64,000 nt of DNA from Aquirhabdus parva (GTDB lineage Bacteria > Pseudomonadota > Gammaproteobacteria > Pseudomonadales > Moraxellaceae), in the NCBI RefSeq assembly GCF_003351745.1, contig NZ_CP031222.1:1222207-1286206 (forward strand). The letters run 5' to 3'. Positions within the stretch are counted from its first letter, which is position 1. The number at the start of each line of letters is the position of its first letter. A model generated the notes under the pieces. The model was not told where the DNA came from. It did not search any database and was given only the letters and a program-made list of their open reading frames with translations. The translations under genes and the position numbers were made by a program. This document shows, one piece after another, positions 36,723-46,518 of this stretch.

Positions 36723-38105
36723 ATGAATGTTTCTGAACTACGTGCCACGTTTGCATTAGGTAGTATTTTTGCCTTGCGAATGCTTGGGTTATTTATGATT
36801 GTCCCAGTATTTGCAATCTACGGACAAGGCTATACAGGTGCAACACCTGCATTGATTGGTCTTGCGATCGGAGTGTATGGATTATCTCAAGCGATTTTAC
36901 AAATTCCTGTCAGCCTATTGGCAGATCGAACAGCGCGTAAGCCTTTAATTGTCATTGGTCTATTAATTTTTGCTCTCGGCGGAGCCATTGCTGCGATGTC
37001 GACTTCAATTTGGGGGGTCATCTTAGGCCGCGCGATTGCCGGTGCAGGTGCGATTTCCGCAGTTGTGATGGCACTTTTGGCTGATGTAACACGAGAGCAA
37101 CACCGCAGTAAGGCAATGGCCGCGATGGGTATGAGCATTGGCCTATCCTTTATTATTGCTTTTAGCTTGGGTCCCTTTTTAACTAAACATGTAGGACTTT
37201 CTGGCTTATTCTGGCTGACCTCGATTGCGGGTGTTTTGGCAATAGGATTGTTAGCAATTGTGCCTTCGCCATTGCGCCTTTTGAAGCAGAATCCTCTTGG
37301 TTTTGGTGTACAGCTTAAGTCGGTCCTCGTTTTGCCTGATTTAAATCGTCTTCATATCTCTATTTTTGCGCTTCATTTAGTCATGACAGCAGCTTTTGTG
37401 ATGCTTCCACAGCAATTAGTTCGTTACGCGCACATTCCAGTCGAGGAGCATGGTTGGTTGTATTTGCCGCTCTTGCTACTGGGCGCAGTCATGACGATTC
37501 CAGCGATTATTGTGGCTGAGGTTAAACGTCGGATGCGGCGTATTTTTATCGGTAGTGTTGCGCTGGTTGTGATGTCATTAGTTGTTTTAACGGCAGATCA
37601 CTCTCGCGTTGGTTTGTTGCTTGGAGTGGGTTTATTCTTCCTCGCATTTAACCTGCTTGAAGCTATGATTCCTTCATGGCTTGCTAAGCGTGCACCTGCT
37701 GCTGCGAAAGCGACCGCGATGGGCATCAATGCGTCGAGTCAATTTCTTGGTGCTTTTGCGGGTGGAGTATTAGGCGGTCAGTTACTCACCTTTGCAACCC
37801 CTCAATTAAGTTGGGCGATTTTGACCGTAATAACATTGGTGTGGTTTTTGATCGTTGTTGGTTTAAACTCACCCCCTTACTTGTCGAGTTTATCGATCCG
37901 TTTGCCGGACTTCCCGCAAGGTTCTCAGCATGTGAATGCCAAGATGAATGATTGGGCTGCATGCTTGCTGGAAGTGGGGGGGGTCGAGGATGTGGTCGTT
38001 TTGCCTGATCAACATGTGGCTTACTTAAAAGTGGATAAAAAGAAGATGAGTGATACTTCTCGTGAGCAATTATCTCAGTTAGTGGGTCAGCCAGTCGTAT
38101 TTTAA
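36723..38105 (+). CDS. MFS transporter, YajR-like, with C-terminal YAM-type domain
   Basis: 460 residues: 12 membrane helices (about 10-395) and a soluble ~65-residue C-terminal domain (VNAKMNDWAACLLEVGGVEDVVVL, then YLKVDKKKMS) that corresponds to the ferredoxin-like YAM domain of E. coli YajR. The loop between helices 2 and 3 has DRTARKPLIVIG, the conserved MFS motif A. It is a proton-linked exporter by family; the natural substrate is unknown. ung follows 81 bp later on the same strand, too far to conclude cotranscription. Confidence 0.88.
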   Translation: MNVSELRATFALGSIFALRMLGLFMIVPVFAIYGQGYTGATPALIGLAIGVYGLSQAILQIPVSLLADRTARKPLIVIGLLIFALGGAIAAMSTSIWGVILGRAIAGAGAISAVVMALLADVTREQHRSKAMAAMGMSIGLSFIIAFSLGPFLTKHVGLSGLFWLTSIAGVLAIGLLAIVPSPLRLLKQNPLGFGVQLKSVLVLPDLNRLHISIFALHLVMTAAFVMLPQQLVRYAHIPVEEHGWLYLPLLLLGAVMTIPAIIVAEVKRRMRRIFIGSVALVVMSLVVLTADHSRVGLLLGVGLFFLAFNLLEAMIPSWLAKRAPAAAKATAMGINASSQFLGAFAGGVLGGQLLTFATPQLSWAILTVITLVWFLIVVGLNSPPYLSSLSIRLPDFPQGSQHVNAKMNDWAACLLEVGGVEDVVVLPDQHVAYLKVDKKKMSDTSREQLSQLVGQPVVF

Positions 38106-38186
38106 GTTTTGAATAGAGAGCCAAAATACTTAAATTTAGTGCTTTGGCGTTTGATTCCATTGATTTAGACAAAATAGTAGTCGTTT

Positions 38187-38903
38187 ATGAGCGAGATAGT
38201 AGACACAGAAAAAGCAGCCATTCTTGCCCGTGTACAACTCGAGTCGGGTTGGAAAAATGCGTTGGCAGATGCGCTAACCAGCGAATCGATGGGTTCGTTA
38301 CGTCAGTTTTTGACAGAACAGAAAAAGAAAGAGCTCGTGGTATTTCCGCCCAATAATTTGATTTTCAATGCTTTTAATACAACGCCGTTTGATCAGGTCA
38401 AAGTCGTTATTTTGGGACAAGATCCTTACCATGGTGCACGTCAGGCCAATGGTTTGGCGTTTTCTGTACAGCGTAGCATTCCAATTCCGCCCTCATTGCG
38501 TAATATCATGCATGAACTGTCCACAGATTTGGGAATTAAACCTGCAGGGCATGGTGATTTGACTTCTTGGGCTGAGCAAGGCGTCCTACTTCTAAACAGT
38601 GTAATGACTGTCGTTGAAGGGCAACCCACCAGTCATCAGGGGAGGGGGTGGGAGGAGTTTACTGACCATGTGATCGATGTTGTAAATGAGCAGACAAATA
38701 ATACGGTCTTTATTCTGTGGGGTGCCTATGCACAGAAGAAAGGTCAGTTTATTGACCGAGAGCGTCATTTGGTTTTGACCGCGGTCCATCCATCTCCGCT
38801 TGCGGCTAATCGTGGTGGTTTTTTTGGTCTCAAGCCATTTAGCAAGACGAATCAATATTTGGTGCAACATGGTAAATCTCCAATTAATTGGCAGTTAAAT
38901 TAG
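38187..38903 (+). CDS. ung: Uracil-DNA glycosylase (family 1)
   Basis: 238 residues. The water-activating motif GQDPYHG, the uracil-binding FILWGAYAQKK and the HPSPLAANRG minor-groove loop with the catalytic His are present, giving a family-1 enzyme that removes uracil from DNA. The last motif has an extra Gly after the Arg (RGGFFG rather than RGFFG). About 20 residues at the N-terminus form a helical extension as in E. coli. There is no strong ribosome-binding site before ATG 38187, but the start matches family length. Confidence 0.95.
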   Translation: MSEIVDTEKAAILARVQLESGWKNALADALTSESMGSLRQFLTEQKKKELVVFPPNNLIFNAFNTTPFDQVKVVILGQDPYHGARQANGLAFSVQRSIPIPPSLRNIMHELSTDLGIKPAGHGDLTSWAEQGVLLLNSVMTVVEGQPTSHQGRGWEEFTDHVIDVVNEQTNNTVFILWGAYAQKKGQFIDRERHLVLTAVHPSPLAANRGGFFGLKPFSKTNQYLVQHGKSPINWQLN

Positions 38904-38952
38904 TTTCATGTAACTAAAATTATTTATAGAATGAACGTAATAGGGATATTAA

Positions 38953-40077
38953 ATGACATCATTGAATTTGGTTGATCATCCAGAGTTAATCACTGAGCGT
39001 GCAGGAAATGGTTGGACGATTCTGCGTTTAAATCGCCCAAAATCCTTACATGCGCTTGATGAGTCTTTATCCCGAGCGATATTCGAAGTTCTTATTCAGC
39101 TTGCCGTAGATGATGAGACGCAAGCGATTTGGTTTGATAGCTCAACGCAAAAATCGTTCTGTGCTGGTGGAGATGTACGTCAGCTACGTCAGATGTCATT
39201 AGACGGCAATCCTGCTGGCGCTGATATGTTCTTTAAAGAGGAATATGCAGCAGACTTGATGCTGCATCAATTTAGTAAGCCGATTGTTGTCTGGGGTGAA
39301 GGGTATGTGATGGGTGGCGGGATGGGCTTACTCATGAGCGCACCATTTCGTTTAGTCACTCCAAACTCTAAACTCGCGATGCCTGAGATTAATATCGGTC
39401 TCTTTCCTGATGTCGGTGGATCCAGATTTTTAGCTGAGCGTGGTTTAGTGGGGCTGTTTTTAGGTTTAACAGGCGCCATGCTGGATGCCGGTGATGCGCA
39501 TGCCTTAAATTGGGCCACCCATATCAGTCATCTGAGTAAAGAAGATGTGCTAGCTAAACTCATCCAGTTGGATTGGTCAGTCCAAGAATCAGCAACAGGG
39601 CATTATCATCTCGTCGCAGACGCCTTGGCGAACATTCATCGTCCCGTCATTGGGGAGGCACTCAGTCATAGCCTTGATCAGATTTTACAGGTATGCCGTG
39701 GTGTTAATTTCTTAGAAGATTATCAAGCCATCACTGTGTTATCGGAACTTTCAAGCAATCATTGGCTTAAGCAAGCCGCAGATAATCTTAAAAATGGTTC
39801 GCCATCAACGGCGGCTTTAACTTGGCTACTTTGGCAGTGGGCCAGTCGCGTTGACCGTCCTTGGCCGCAAGTCTTTAATCTTGAACGTCAACTTGCGGAA
39901 TGGAAAATTCGCCATCCTGATTTTAATGAAGGTGTACGAGCACGTTTGGTGGATAAAGATAATGCCCCAGTATGGCAAGTACAGCATGTTGAGTCGTTGG
40001 CTCAAGCGCTTGGTGCAATGCCCGAAGCAGATGATGAAAGTTGGCGAGAGGTGTTAAAGCAGTTTGGTGTAGTGTAG
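38953..40077 (+). CDS. Enoyl-CoA hydratase/isomerase family protein, probable 3-hydroxyisobutyryl-CoA hydrolase
   Basis: 374 residues. The crotonase fold is evident: FCAGGDVRQLRQM (oxyanion hole), GYVMGGGMGLLMSAPFRLV and the catalytic-acid region MPEINIGLFPDVGGSRFL. A C-terminal helical extension (about 240-374) makes it longer than plain hydratases and matches HIBYL-CoA hydrolases of valine breakdown. The Glu in PEINIGLFPD is the residue expected for that hydrolysis. The name is therefore probable; a general acyl-CoA hydrolase or hydratase is the alternative. Confidence 0.8.
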   Translation: MTSLNLVDHPELITERAGNGWTILRLNRPKSLHALDESLSRAIFEVLIQLAVDDETQAIWFDSSTQKSFCAGGDVRQLRQMSLDGNPAGADMFFKEEYAADLMLHQFSKPIVVWGEGYVMGGGMGLLMSAPFRLVTPNSKLAMPEINIGLFPDVGGSRFLAERGLVGLFLGLTGAMLDAGDAHALNWATHISHLSKEDVLAKLIQLDWSVQESATGHYHLVADALANIHRPVIGEALSHSLDQILQVCRGVNFLEDYQAITVLSELSSNHWLKQAADNLKNGSPSTAALTWLLWQWASRVDRPWPQVFNLERQLAEWKIRHPDFNEGVRARLVDKDNAPVWQVQHVESLAQALGAMPEADDESWREVLKQFGVV

Positions 40078-40130
40078 CCATGCCTTTAATTGTAATTTGT
40101 GACTTCTTCAATAATTAATACGGTTGTTAT

Positions 40131-40616
40131 TTGACGTTGAATACAGACAATACGGAATTCAGTTCCCAAGACCACATATGGATGACGGCTGCTCTAAACC
40201 TTGCTAAACGTGCGGCAGAACTTGGCGAGGTTCCCGTAGGTGCAGTTTTGGTGCATGATGAGCAAATCATCGGCGAGGGGTTTAATCAGCCTATTACTCT
40301 TAACGACCCGACTGCTCATGCAGAGATTTGTGCGCTACGTGATGCATGTCAGCGACTCCAAAACTACCGGTTACCTCAAGATGCTACGTTATATGTAACG
40401 CTTGAACCATGTACCCAGTGTGTAGGTGCATTGATTCATGGGCGCGTTAGTCGGGTGATCTATGCAGCGGATGAACCTCGAGCGGGTTCATTAGTCAGTG
40501 CACGGCAATTATTAAGTGATGGTTTTTATAATCATAAATTTACATTTGTTGGCGGGCTGTTAGCTGAAGAAAGTGGTGCATTACTCAAATCTTTTTTTAA
40601 GTCACGACGTGGTTAA
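40131..40616 (+). CDS. tadA: tRNA adenosine(34) deaminase
   Basis: 161 residues. PTAHAEICALRDA gives the zinc His and proton-shuttling Glu; TLEPCTQCVGALIHGR supplies the two zinc Cys residues. It converts A34 of tRNA-Arg(ACG) to inosine, an essential reaction. The first residues (EFSSQDHIWM) align with the E. coli N-terminus, so the start must precede the ATG at 40182; only TTG codons (40131 and 40137) are available, so the gene uses a rare start. moaB follows after 42 bp. Confidence 0.93.
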   Translation: MTLNTDNTEFSSQDHIWMTAALNLAKRAAELGEVPVGAVLVHDEQIIGEGFNQPITLNDPTAHAEICALRDACQRLQNYRLPQDATLYVTLEPCTQCVGALIHGRVSRVIYAADEPRAGSLVSARQLLSDGFYNHKFTFVGGLLAEESGALLKSFFKSRRG

Positions 40617-40658
40617 TATCGTTGAATTCTCCATTTAAATTCATTGGAATATAGTTAC

Positions 40659-41156
40659 ATGAAACCATTAAATATTGCTGTTTTAACCGTCTCAGATACT
40701 CGTGAACTGGCTACCGATACATCGGGGCAATATCTGTGTGATACCTTGGTTGCTGCAGGGCACCATTTGGCTGACCGCGTCATTGTCAAAGATGATATTT
40801 ATCAGCTTCGTGCAATCGTCTCAAAATGGATAGCCTCTGATGACGTGCAAGTGGTTATTACAACGGGCGGGACAGGCTTCTCAGGTCGTGATAGTACGCC
40901 AGAGGCATTGCAACCTCTATTTGATAAGAGTGTTGAGGGGTTTGGTGAGTTATTTCGCCATTACTCTTTGCTTGAGATTGGAACCAGTACACTACAATCC
41001 CGTGCACTTGCGGGCATGGCAAATCGTACCTTGATCTTTTGTGTTCCCGGATCTACAGGTGCATGTAAAACCGCATGGAGCACTATTCTTGAGTCACAAT
41101 TAAACAGCGAAACGAAACCTTGTAATTTTGTAAATCATGTAAAGTCACCTAAGTAA
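40659..41156 (+). CDS. moaB: Molybdenum cofactor biosynthesis protein B
   Basis: 165 residues. The MoaB/MogA-type fold shows IAVLTVSDTRELATDTSG at the N-terminus and the molybdopterin-binding TTGGTGFSGRDSTPEAL, then LLEIGTSTLQSRALAGM and the end motif CVPGSTGACKTAW. Family members adenylylate molybdopterin, or bind it as MogA does. ATG 40659 is preferred over the TTG at 40644. No other molybdenum gene is in the window, so the pathway must be completed elsewhere. Confidence 0.94.
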   Translation: MKPLNIAVLTVSDTRELATDTSGQYLCDTLVAAGHHLADRVIVKDDIYQLRAIVSKWIASDDVQVVITTGGTGFSGRDSTPEALQPLFDKSVEGFGELFRHYSLLEIGTSTLQSRALAGMANRTLIFCVPGSTGACKTAWSTILESQLNSETKPCNFVNHVKSPK

Positions 41157-41289
41157 CTATTTTAGATGTAAAAGTTACATTCTAAAACGCAGCGGTTCGC
41201 AAATAATAAGCGACATGGATTCGTTTGGTCTGAATATCGCATGTAATATCTTTGAGACTTGAACTCTAAATTTATCAGGATTGATACCT

Positions 41290-42627
41290 ATGGCCGACAT
41301 AGATAAGCCAACAGCCGAGGTGAGACACCTTGATTATGCGGCTCCGACGCCTCCGAAAAGGTCGGGTCTAAAGTTTCCATCACTTGCATGGCAAATTGTC
41401 ATTGGCTTAATCGCGGGTATCCTTGTCGGTTGGCTTTTTGCTGGGCAGGAATGGATTACGACTTGGGTTGCACCGCTTGGCGATATTTTTATTCGCCTCA
41501 TTAAAATGATTGTTGTACCGATAGTGATTAGTACGTTGATTGTGGGTGTGGCGGGTACTGGTGATATTAAGGCGCTTGGGCGTCTCGGTGGAAAGACCTT
41601 ACTGTATTTTGAGGTAGTGACTACAGTCGCCATTATTGTGGGGATGTTTTTTGCGGATATCTTGCAGCCAGGCACAGGCATTCAGTTATCAGGTCTGACC
41701 AAGACAGATATTTCAAGTTATGTTGCAACTGAGCATACCGTTGCCCATCATTCATTTGCGGATACTTTTGTCCACGTTATCCCAACAAATATTATTGATG
41801 CGCTTGCAAAAGGCGACATGCTTGCGATTATTTTCTTTAGTGTGATGTTTGGTTTGGGGTTGGCTTCGCTGGGTGAGAAAGGCAAACCCATGGTTAATAT
41901 GTTTGCATTGACTGCAGATAGCATGTTTTGGATCACACGAAAAATCATGCAACTGGCGCCTTTGGGCGTATTTGGTTTGATGGCTGTTGCCGTCAGTAAA
42001 TTCGGCCTATCCGCACTTATTCCATTGGCAAAACTGGTCGGCGTTGTTTATTTGGCCATGTTTACTTTCGTTTTTGTGGTCTTTGGTCTGATTGCACGTT
42101 GGGTAGGCATACGCTTGCTTGAGCTCATTAAGCTTTTGCGCGAAGAGTTGGTTTTGGCATATAGTACGGCAAGTTCAGAAACAGTTCTGCCGCGTCTGAT
42201 TGAAAAAATGCAGACTTTTGGGGTGCCAAAGCATATTGTTGCTTTTGTTATTCCAACGGGTTATTCATTCAACTTGGACGGCAGTACACTATATCAATCC
42301 ATTGCTGCGTTGTTTTTAGCGCAGTTGTACGGCATTGATCTTTCATTAGGACAGCAGGTTACGCTTATTTTGGTCTTGATGTTAACCAGTAAGGGGATTG
42401 CTGGTGTTCCGGGGGTGAGTTTTGTTGTTCTGCTGGCAACATTAGGTTCAGTGGGGATTCCTGCTGAAGGGTTAGCCTTTATTGCAGGGATTGATCGAAT
42501 CATGGATATGGCACGAACTGCGGTGAATGTCATTGGCAATGCTTTGGCATCGGTTGTGATTAGTCGATGGGAAGGTCAATTTCGCACAGGCGATACGACA
42601 ACGATCGCAGAGATAAAAGAAAGTTAA
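41290..42627 (+). CDS. Dicarboxylate/amino acid:cation symporter (DAACS family)
   Basis: 445 residues from ATG 41290 with CAGGA nine bases upstream. It is the GltP/DctA-type fold with eight helices and two re-entrant hairpins. The first hairpin is marked by STASSETVLPRLIEKM. NLDGSTLY and the second hairpin TSKGIAGVPG are substrate and Na+ site elements, and DRIMDMARTAVNVIGN contains the aspartate that binds the substrate amino or carboxyl group. It imports glutamate, aspartate or C4-dicarboxylates with Na+ or H+; which one cannot be told. A short hydrophilic N-terminus of about 30 residues precedes helix 1. Confidence 0.93.
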   Translation: MADIDKPTAEVRHLDYAAPTPPKRSGLKFPSLAWQIVIGLIAGILVGWLFAGQEWITTWVAPLGDIFIRLIKMIVVPIVISTLIVGVAGTGDIKALGRLGGKTLLYFEVVTTVAIIVGMFFADILQPGTGIQLSGLTKTDISSYVATEHTVAHHSFADTFVHVIPTNIIDALAKGDMLAIIFFSVMFGLGLASLGEKGKPMVNMFALTADSMFWITRKIMQLAPLGVFGLMAVAVSKFGLSALIPLAKLVGVVYLAMFTFVFVVFGLIARWVGIRLLELIKLLREELVLAYSTASSETVLPRLIEKMQTFGVPKHIVAFVIPTGYSFNLDGSTLYQSIAALFLAQLYGIDLSLGQQVTLILVLMLTSKGIAGVPGVSFVVLLATLGSVGIPAEGLAFIAGIDRIMDMARTAVNVIGNALASVVISRWEGQFRTGDTTTIAEIKES

Positions 42628-42651
42628 GTTTTAAATTTTAAGGAAACAGTC

Positions 42652-43080
42652 ATGGCTACAATTACAATTCAACAGCGTTTTGCGCAGTCCCCAGAGCAGG
42701 TATTTGCGGTTCTTGGAACGCATGCTGGTTTGGGTGCATGTTTTGCACCGTTACAAGTAACGCGAGTTCAAGATTCTGCTGATACTCATTATCCTGATGG
42801 CGTAGGTTCTGTACGAAAAATGGGTATTGGTTCAGTGACGCCGCTTTATGAACAAGTTACTGAGTATGAACCGAATAAGTTTATTGAGTATGTGCTGATC
42901 AATAACCCTTTGATTAAGCATCATGTGGGCCGTTTGATTTTTACGCCTGCTGGTACCGGCACTTTATTGAATTACACCATTGAACTAGAAGGAAAGGTTC
43001 CAGGTTCAGCACCAATTATTTTAGCTGGGCTGAAAGTGGGTATTGTTCAAGGGCTTAAGAAATTGGCTAAAACACTATAA
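42652..43080 (+). CDS. SRPBCC-fold protein (polyketide cyclase/StAR-like)
   Basis: 142 residues. [21 protein letters not shown] at the start and a C-terminal long helix (about 118-140) frame a helix-grip fold as in polyketide cyclase/START-like small ligand-binding proteins. [13 protein letters not shown] and [15 protein letters not shown] are the strands lining the cavity. There is no catalytic signature. It overlaps the cmk start by one base (TAATG), and AAGGAAAC precedes its own ATG, so it is translationally linked to cmk; a functional relation is not obvious. Confidence 0.75.
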   Translation: MATITIQQRFAQSPEQVFAVLGTHAGLGACFAPLQVTRVQDSADTHYPDGVGSVRKMGIGSVTPLYEQVTEYEPNKFIEYVLINNPLIKHHVGRLIFTPAGTGTLLNYTIELEGKVPGSAPIILAGLKVGIVQGLKKLAKTL

Positions 43081-43793
43081 TGACGTACGAATCTGCAAAA
43101 GTGCCCAATGTGATTACGATTGATGGTCCAAGTGGCTCAGGTAAGGGGACACTTGCTGCGCGTCTGGCGGTGCACTACGGTTATAACCTTTTGGATTCTG
43201 GCGCCTTGTACCGTTTGCTTGGGTTAAAAGCGGAGCAAGAGGGTTTATTTCACGAAGGCGCTTTTCGTGGAAATGTCATTCCGACTGAACAATTGGCTAA
43301 TCTGGCTTTGACCCTTGATATCCAATTTATTCCAGATGCTGACCAGCAATTATTGGTTTTGCTCGACGGTCATGATGTCACACAGGTCATTCGTACTGAG
43401 CAGACAGGTCATCTAGCATCGCAGGTTGCTGTGATTCCAGAGGTGCGTGAAGCGTTGCTACAACGTCAACGGGATTTTGCGGTGCAGCCTGGATTAATTG
43501 CAGATGGTCGTGATATGGGTACAGTTGTTTTTCCGGATGCACCAGCTAAAATTTATCTGACAGCGTCAGCCAATGCACGTGCAGAGCGTCGGGTAAAGCA
43601 ATTGCAGAATATGGCAATTGATGCTAATATAGACAATATTTTATCAGACATCGTTGCGCGCGACCGACGTGATATGGAGCGTGCGATTGCACCCTTGAAA
43701 CCTGCTGATGATGCCCTCATTGTGGATAGCTCATCGAAAGGAATTGACGAAGTGCTGGCTGAGTTAATTCGTTATATCGATTTACATGTGTAA
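43080..43793 (+). CDS. cmk: Cytidylate kinase
   Basis: 237 residues. [20 protein letters not shown] is the P-loop, followed by LLDSGALYR (substrate region), [17 protein letters not shown] (CMP binding) and the lid [13 protein letters not shown]. It phosphorylates CMP and dCMP. The first base of its ATG is the last of the preceding stop codon. In pseudomonads cmk lies between tyrA-aroA and rpsA; here it still precedes rpsA but tyrA-aroA is about 11.8 kb away. Confidence 0.96.
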   Translation: MTYESAKVPNVITIDGPSGSGKGTLAARLAVHYGYNLLDSGALYRLLGLKAEQEGLFHEGAFRGNVIPTEQLANLALTLDIQFIPDADQQLLVLLDGHDVTQVIRTEQTGHLASQVAVIPEVREALLQRQRDFAVQPGLIADGRDMGTVVFPDAPAKIYLTASANARAERRVKQLQNMAIDANIDNILSDIVARDRRDMERAIAPLKPADDALIVDSSSKGIDEVLAELIRYIDLHV

Positions 43794-43876
43794 TTGATTT
43801 TGATATCCACGAGTCAATTACATCGTAGTATGTTTTAAATTTTTAGCTTTCAGTTGGCTTTGCTTTTTTTAGAGTA

Positions 43877-43953
43877 AAGTGCATTGAAGGCTTTTTGGTC
43901 TTTCTAAAAGCCAAGTGCATTGAAGGCTTTTTGGTCTTTCTAAAAGCCAAGTG
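43877..43953 (+). repeat. Tandem 36-bp duplication with internal hairpins between cmk and rpsA
   Basis: The unit 43877-43912 is repeated exactly at 43913-43948, with five bases of a third copy. Each unit contains GGCTTTT-loop-AAAAGCC, a 7-bp stem with a 10-nt loop. One hairpin may be the cmk terminator; its duplication in front of rpsA gives a double structure. Confidence 0.9.
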
Positions 43954-44056
43954 AAAATATGGTCAATGGTCTGTTTTTAGATCAAGTGTTTTCATTTGAC
44001 TCAATCCGATCCGCAGCAGATTGACCCTGCGCGGCTATACACAAACAGGTTATACC

Positions 44057-45742
44057 ATGATGGAATCTTTTGCCGCCCTATTTGAAGAAAGCCTAAAAGG
44101 CAAAGGGCTTGACGTCGAAAAGGGCGCGGTGATTCAAGGTACAGTAGTAAACATTGATAGCGATTGGGTCACTGTTGACACTGGACTAAAATCCGAAGGC
44201 GTAGTGCCTCGTGAAGAGTTTTTGAGTGAATCTCGTGAACTTGAAGTTGCGATTGGCGACACTGTTGATGTGGTCGTTGAAGCACTTGATAACGGTATGG
44301 GTCAAACTGTACTGTCACGTGAAAAAGCAAAACGTGTTGAAACCTGGACTAAACTTGAGCGTCTGTTTGATGCACAAGAAATCGTTACCGGTATCATCTC
44401 TGGTAAAGTTAAAGGCGGTTTCACCGTTGATATTGGTCCAGTTCGTGCGTTCTTGCCTGGTTCATTGGTGGACACTCGTCCAATCCGTGACACCACTCAT
44501 CTTGAAGGTATCGATCAACAGTTCAAAATTATCAAGCTTGATGCTAAACGCAACAACGTTGTTGTTAGCCGTCGTGCAGTTATGGAAGCTGAAAGTTCAG
44601 CTGACCGTGAACAATTGCTTGGTAAACTGGAAGAAGGCCAAACCGTTACCGGTTTGATCAAGAACCTCACAGACTACGGTGCATTCGTTGATCTGGGCGG
44701 TATTGATGGTCTCCTGCATATCACCGATATGGCATGGAAACGTATCAAGCATCCTTCTGAAGTGGTTGAAGTTGGTCAGGAAGTTACTGTTAAGGTTCTC
44801 AAATTTGACCGCGATCGTAACCGCGTCAGCCTTGGTCTGAAACAATTGGGTGAAGATCCATGGGTAGCAATCATGAACAATTATCCAAAAGGATCAATTG
44901 TTGCTGCACGTATCACCAACCTGACTGATTACGGCTGTTTCGCTGAAATCGCTGAAGGTGTTGAAGGTCTGGTTCACGTTAGTGAAATGGATCACACCAA
45001 CAAGAACATCCATCCATCTAAAGTCGTTCAAATTGGCGATGAAGTGAATGTGATGGTGCTTGAAGTTGATCAAGAGCGTCGTCGTATTTCTCTGGGCATC
45101 AAACAAACCCGTGCTAACCCATGGGATGAGTTTGCTAAAGCGCATGAAAAAGGCGAAAAAGTATCAGGTACCATCAAGTCAATCACTGACTTCGGTATTT
45201 TCATTGGACTGCCTGGCGGTATCGATGGTCTGGTTCATTTGTCTGATATTTCTTGGAGCGAGCAAGGCGAAGAAGCCATCCGCCGCTACAAGAAAGGCGA
45301 CACCGTTGAAGCGGTTATCCTCTCTGTTGATGCAGAAGGCAATCGTATCAGCTTAGGCGTTAAGCAAATGAGCAACGACCCATTCAACGACTACACAGCG
45401 ACTAATGATCGCGGTGCACTTGTTAAAGGTACTGTGACTGCTGTTGATGCAAAAGGCGCAACAGTGAACCTCGGTAACGATATCGAAGGTACATTGAAAG
45501 CTTCTGAAATCAACCGTGATCGCGTAGAAGATGCCACTAAGCATCTGACTGTTGGTCAAGAAATCGAAGCGAAAATCATCAACGTTGATCGTAAAACACG
45601 TTCAATCAACTTGTCGATTAAAGCGAAAGATGAAGCTGAAGACCGTGATGCAGTGAACAACTTGAAAGCAACAACTGCTGCTGCTCAAGAGGGTGCTGGT
45701 CCACGTACTATCGGTGATTTGATCAAAGCTCAAATGAAATAA
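44057..45742 (+). CDS. rpsA: 30S ribosomal protein S1
   Basis: 561 residues from ATG 44057, giving an N-terminus [12 protein letters not shown] that matches the family; the upstream part of the open frame is leader sequence. Six S1/OB domains follow one another (about 20-87, 105-170, 190-260, 275-345, 362-432 and 448-518); the middle ones carry the [12 protein letters not shown]-type phrase. It binds mRNA upstream of the start codon and is needed to start translation. E. coli S1 represses its own mRNA; the duplicated hairpin upstream could serve such control. A terminator follows. Confidence 0.97.
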   Translation: MMESFAALFEESLKGKGLDVEKGAVIQGTVVNIDSDWVTVDTGLKSEGVVPREEFLSESRELEVAIGDTVDVVVEALDNGMGQTVLSREKAKRVETWTKLERLFDAQEIVTGIISGKVKGGFTVDIGPVRAFLPGSLVDTRPIRDTTHLEGIDQQFKIIKLDAKRNNVVVSRRAVMEAESSADREQLLGKLEEGQTVTGLIKNLTDYGAFVDLGGIDGLLHITDMAWKRIKHPSEVVEVGQEVTVKVLKFDRDRNRVSLGLKQLGEDPWVAIMNNYPKGSIVAARITNLTDYGCFAEIAEGVEGLVHVSEMDHTNKNIHPSKVVQIGDEVNVMVLEVDQERRRISLGIKQTRANPWDEFAKAHEKGEKVSGTIKSITDFGIFIGLPGGIDGLVHLSDISWSEQGEEAIRRYKKGDTVEAVILSVDAEGNRISLGVKQMSNDPFNDYTATNDRGALVKGTVTAVDAKGATVNLGNDIEGTLKASEINRDRVEDATKHLTVGQEIEAKIINVDRKTRSINLSIKAKDEAEDRDAVNNLKATTAAAQEGAGPRTIGDLIKAQMK

Positions 45743-45781
45743 GACTAATCAGGACACTTTTTTTGAGTGTTCAGGTTGTTG

Positions 45782-45813
45782 AAAAAAGCCATCCTAAATA
45801 GGGTGGCTTTTTT
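45782..45813 (+). terminator. Rho-independent terminator of rpsA
   Basis: AAAAAAGCCATCCT-AAAT-AGGGTGGCTTTTTT: 14 pairs with one G-T and a terminal T-run. Confidence 0.92.
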
Positions 45814-45819
45814 ATGTGC

Positions 45820-46068
45820 GACGTTTGCTTTGTGTCAATCGACTACATTATTGTATATAAGGAGTATTTTGGGGTAGACGCGCGAGATGCTTGGTGTTAT
45901 GTTCCAGACCAAGATAGCCGTATTGTTCTTTATGAACAACAGGTTCGGTTGTATCACTTGTTAATCTAACGTATTACTCTGGCTGCAAGTCATTAAGGAT
46001 TGTTCGACGCAGTAGACGTGCCGATGAGTAAGATACACTGCCAAAAGAATATAAGGAGTGACATTGTA
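45820..46068. other. Spacer between rpsA and ihfB
   Basis: About 250 bases. A 51-codon frame (45814-45969) starts immediately behind the rpsA terminator and has no ribosome-binding site. An AAGGAG at 46053-46058 belongs to ihfB. The ihfB promoter should be inside this stretch but I cannot place it with certainty. Confidence 0.3.
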
Positions 46069-46365
46069 ATGACCACTGGATTAAATAAATCTGACATCAT
46101 TGATCGTATGGCTGGCCAATATCATCAACTTTCTGAACCTGCAATTGAAGATGCAGTGAAAGTAATGCTCGAGCAAATGATTGATACCTTGACTGATGGT
46201 AATCGCATCGAAATCCGTGGCTTTGGTAGTTTTGCATTACACCATCGCGCAGCACGTGCAGGGCGTAATCCTAAAACTGGCCAATCTGTTGCTGTTGAAG
46301 CTAAATCGGTTCCACATTTTAAACCTGGTAAAGCGTTGCGTGACGCTGTGAATCCAGAAAAATAA
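46069..46365 (+). CDS. ihfB: Integration host factor beta subunit
   Basis: 98 residues from ATG 46069 with AAGGAG ten bases upstream; a longer frame from TTG 46000 is rejected. The HU/IHF fold is clear: [14 protein letters not shown], the conserved IEIRGFGSF beta arm base, and [13 protein letters not shown] on the DNA-contacting arm. Together with IhfA it bends DNA at specific sites and assists sigma-54 promoters, so it would be relevant to the promoters in region 1. Placement after rpsA is the usual one in gammaproteobacteria. Confidence 0.97.
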   Translation: MTTGLNKSDIIDRMAGQYHQLSEPAIEDAVKVMLEQMIDTLTDGNRIEIRGFGSFALHHRAARAGRNPKTGQSVAVEAKSVPHFKPGKALRDAVNPEK

Positions 46366-46518
46366 AGCGCCAATAGAATGATCTTGGTGATATGGATTGA
46401 GTCACATATTACTTCAAGAAAATTTGATACAAGAAGATCACCTTGGATGTGTATTTTATTAGGTATGCACAATATTCAAGGATAGGGTCTCGAGTCCTTT
46501 TAATTTCGGAGTAATATC

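Noticed and set aside
46000-46068. Longer IhfB from TTG 46000
   Set aside because: Family length and the AAGGAG site both support ATG 46069.
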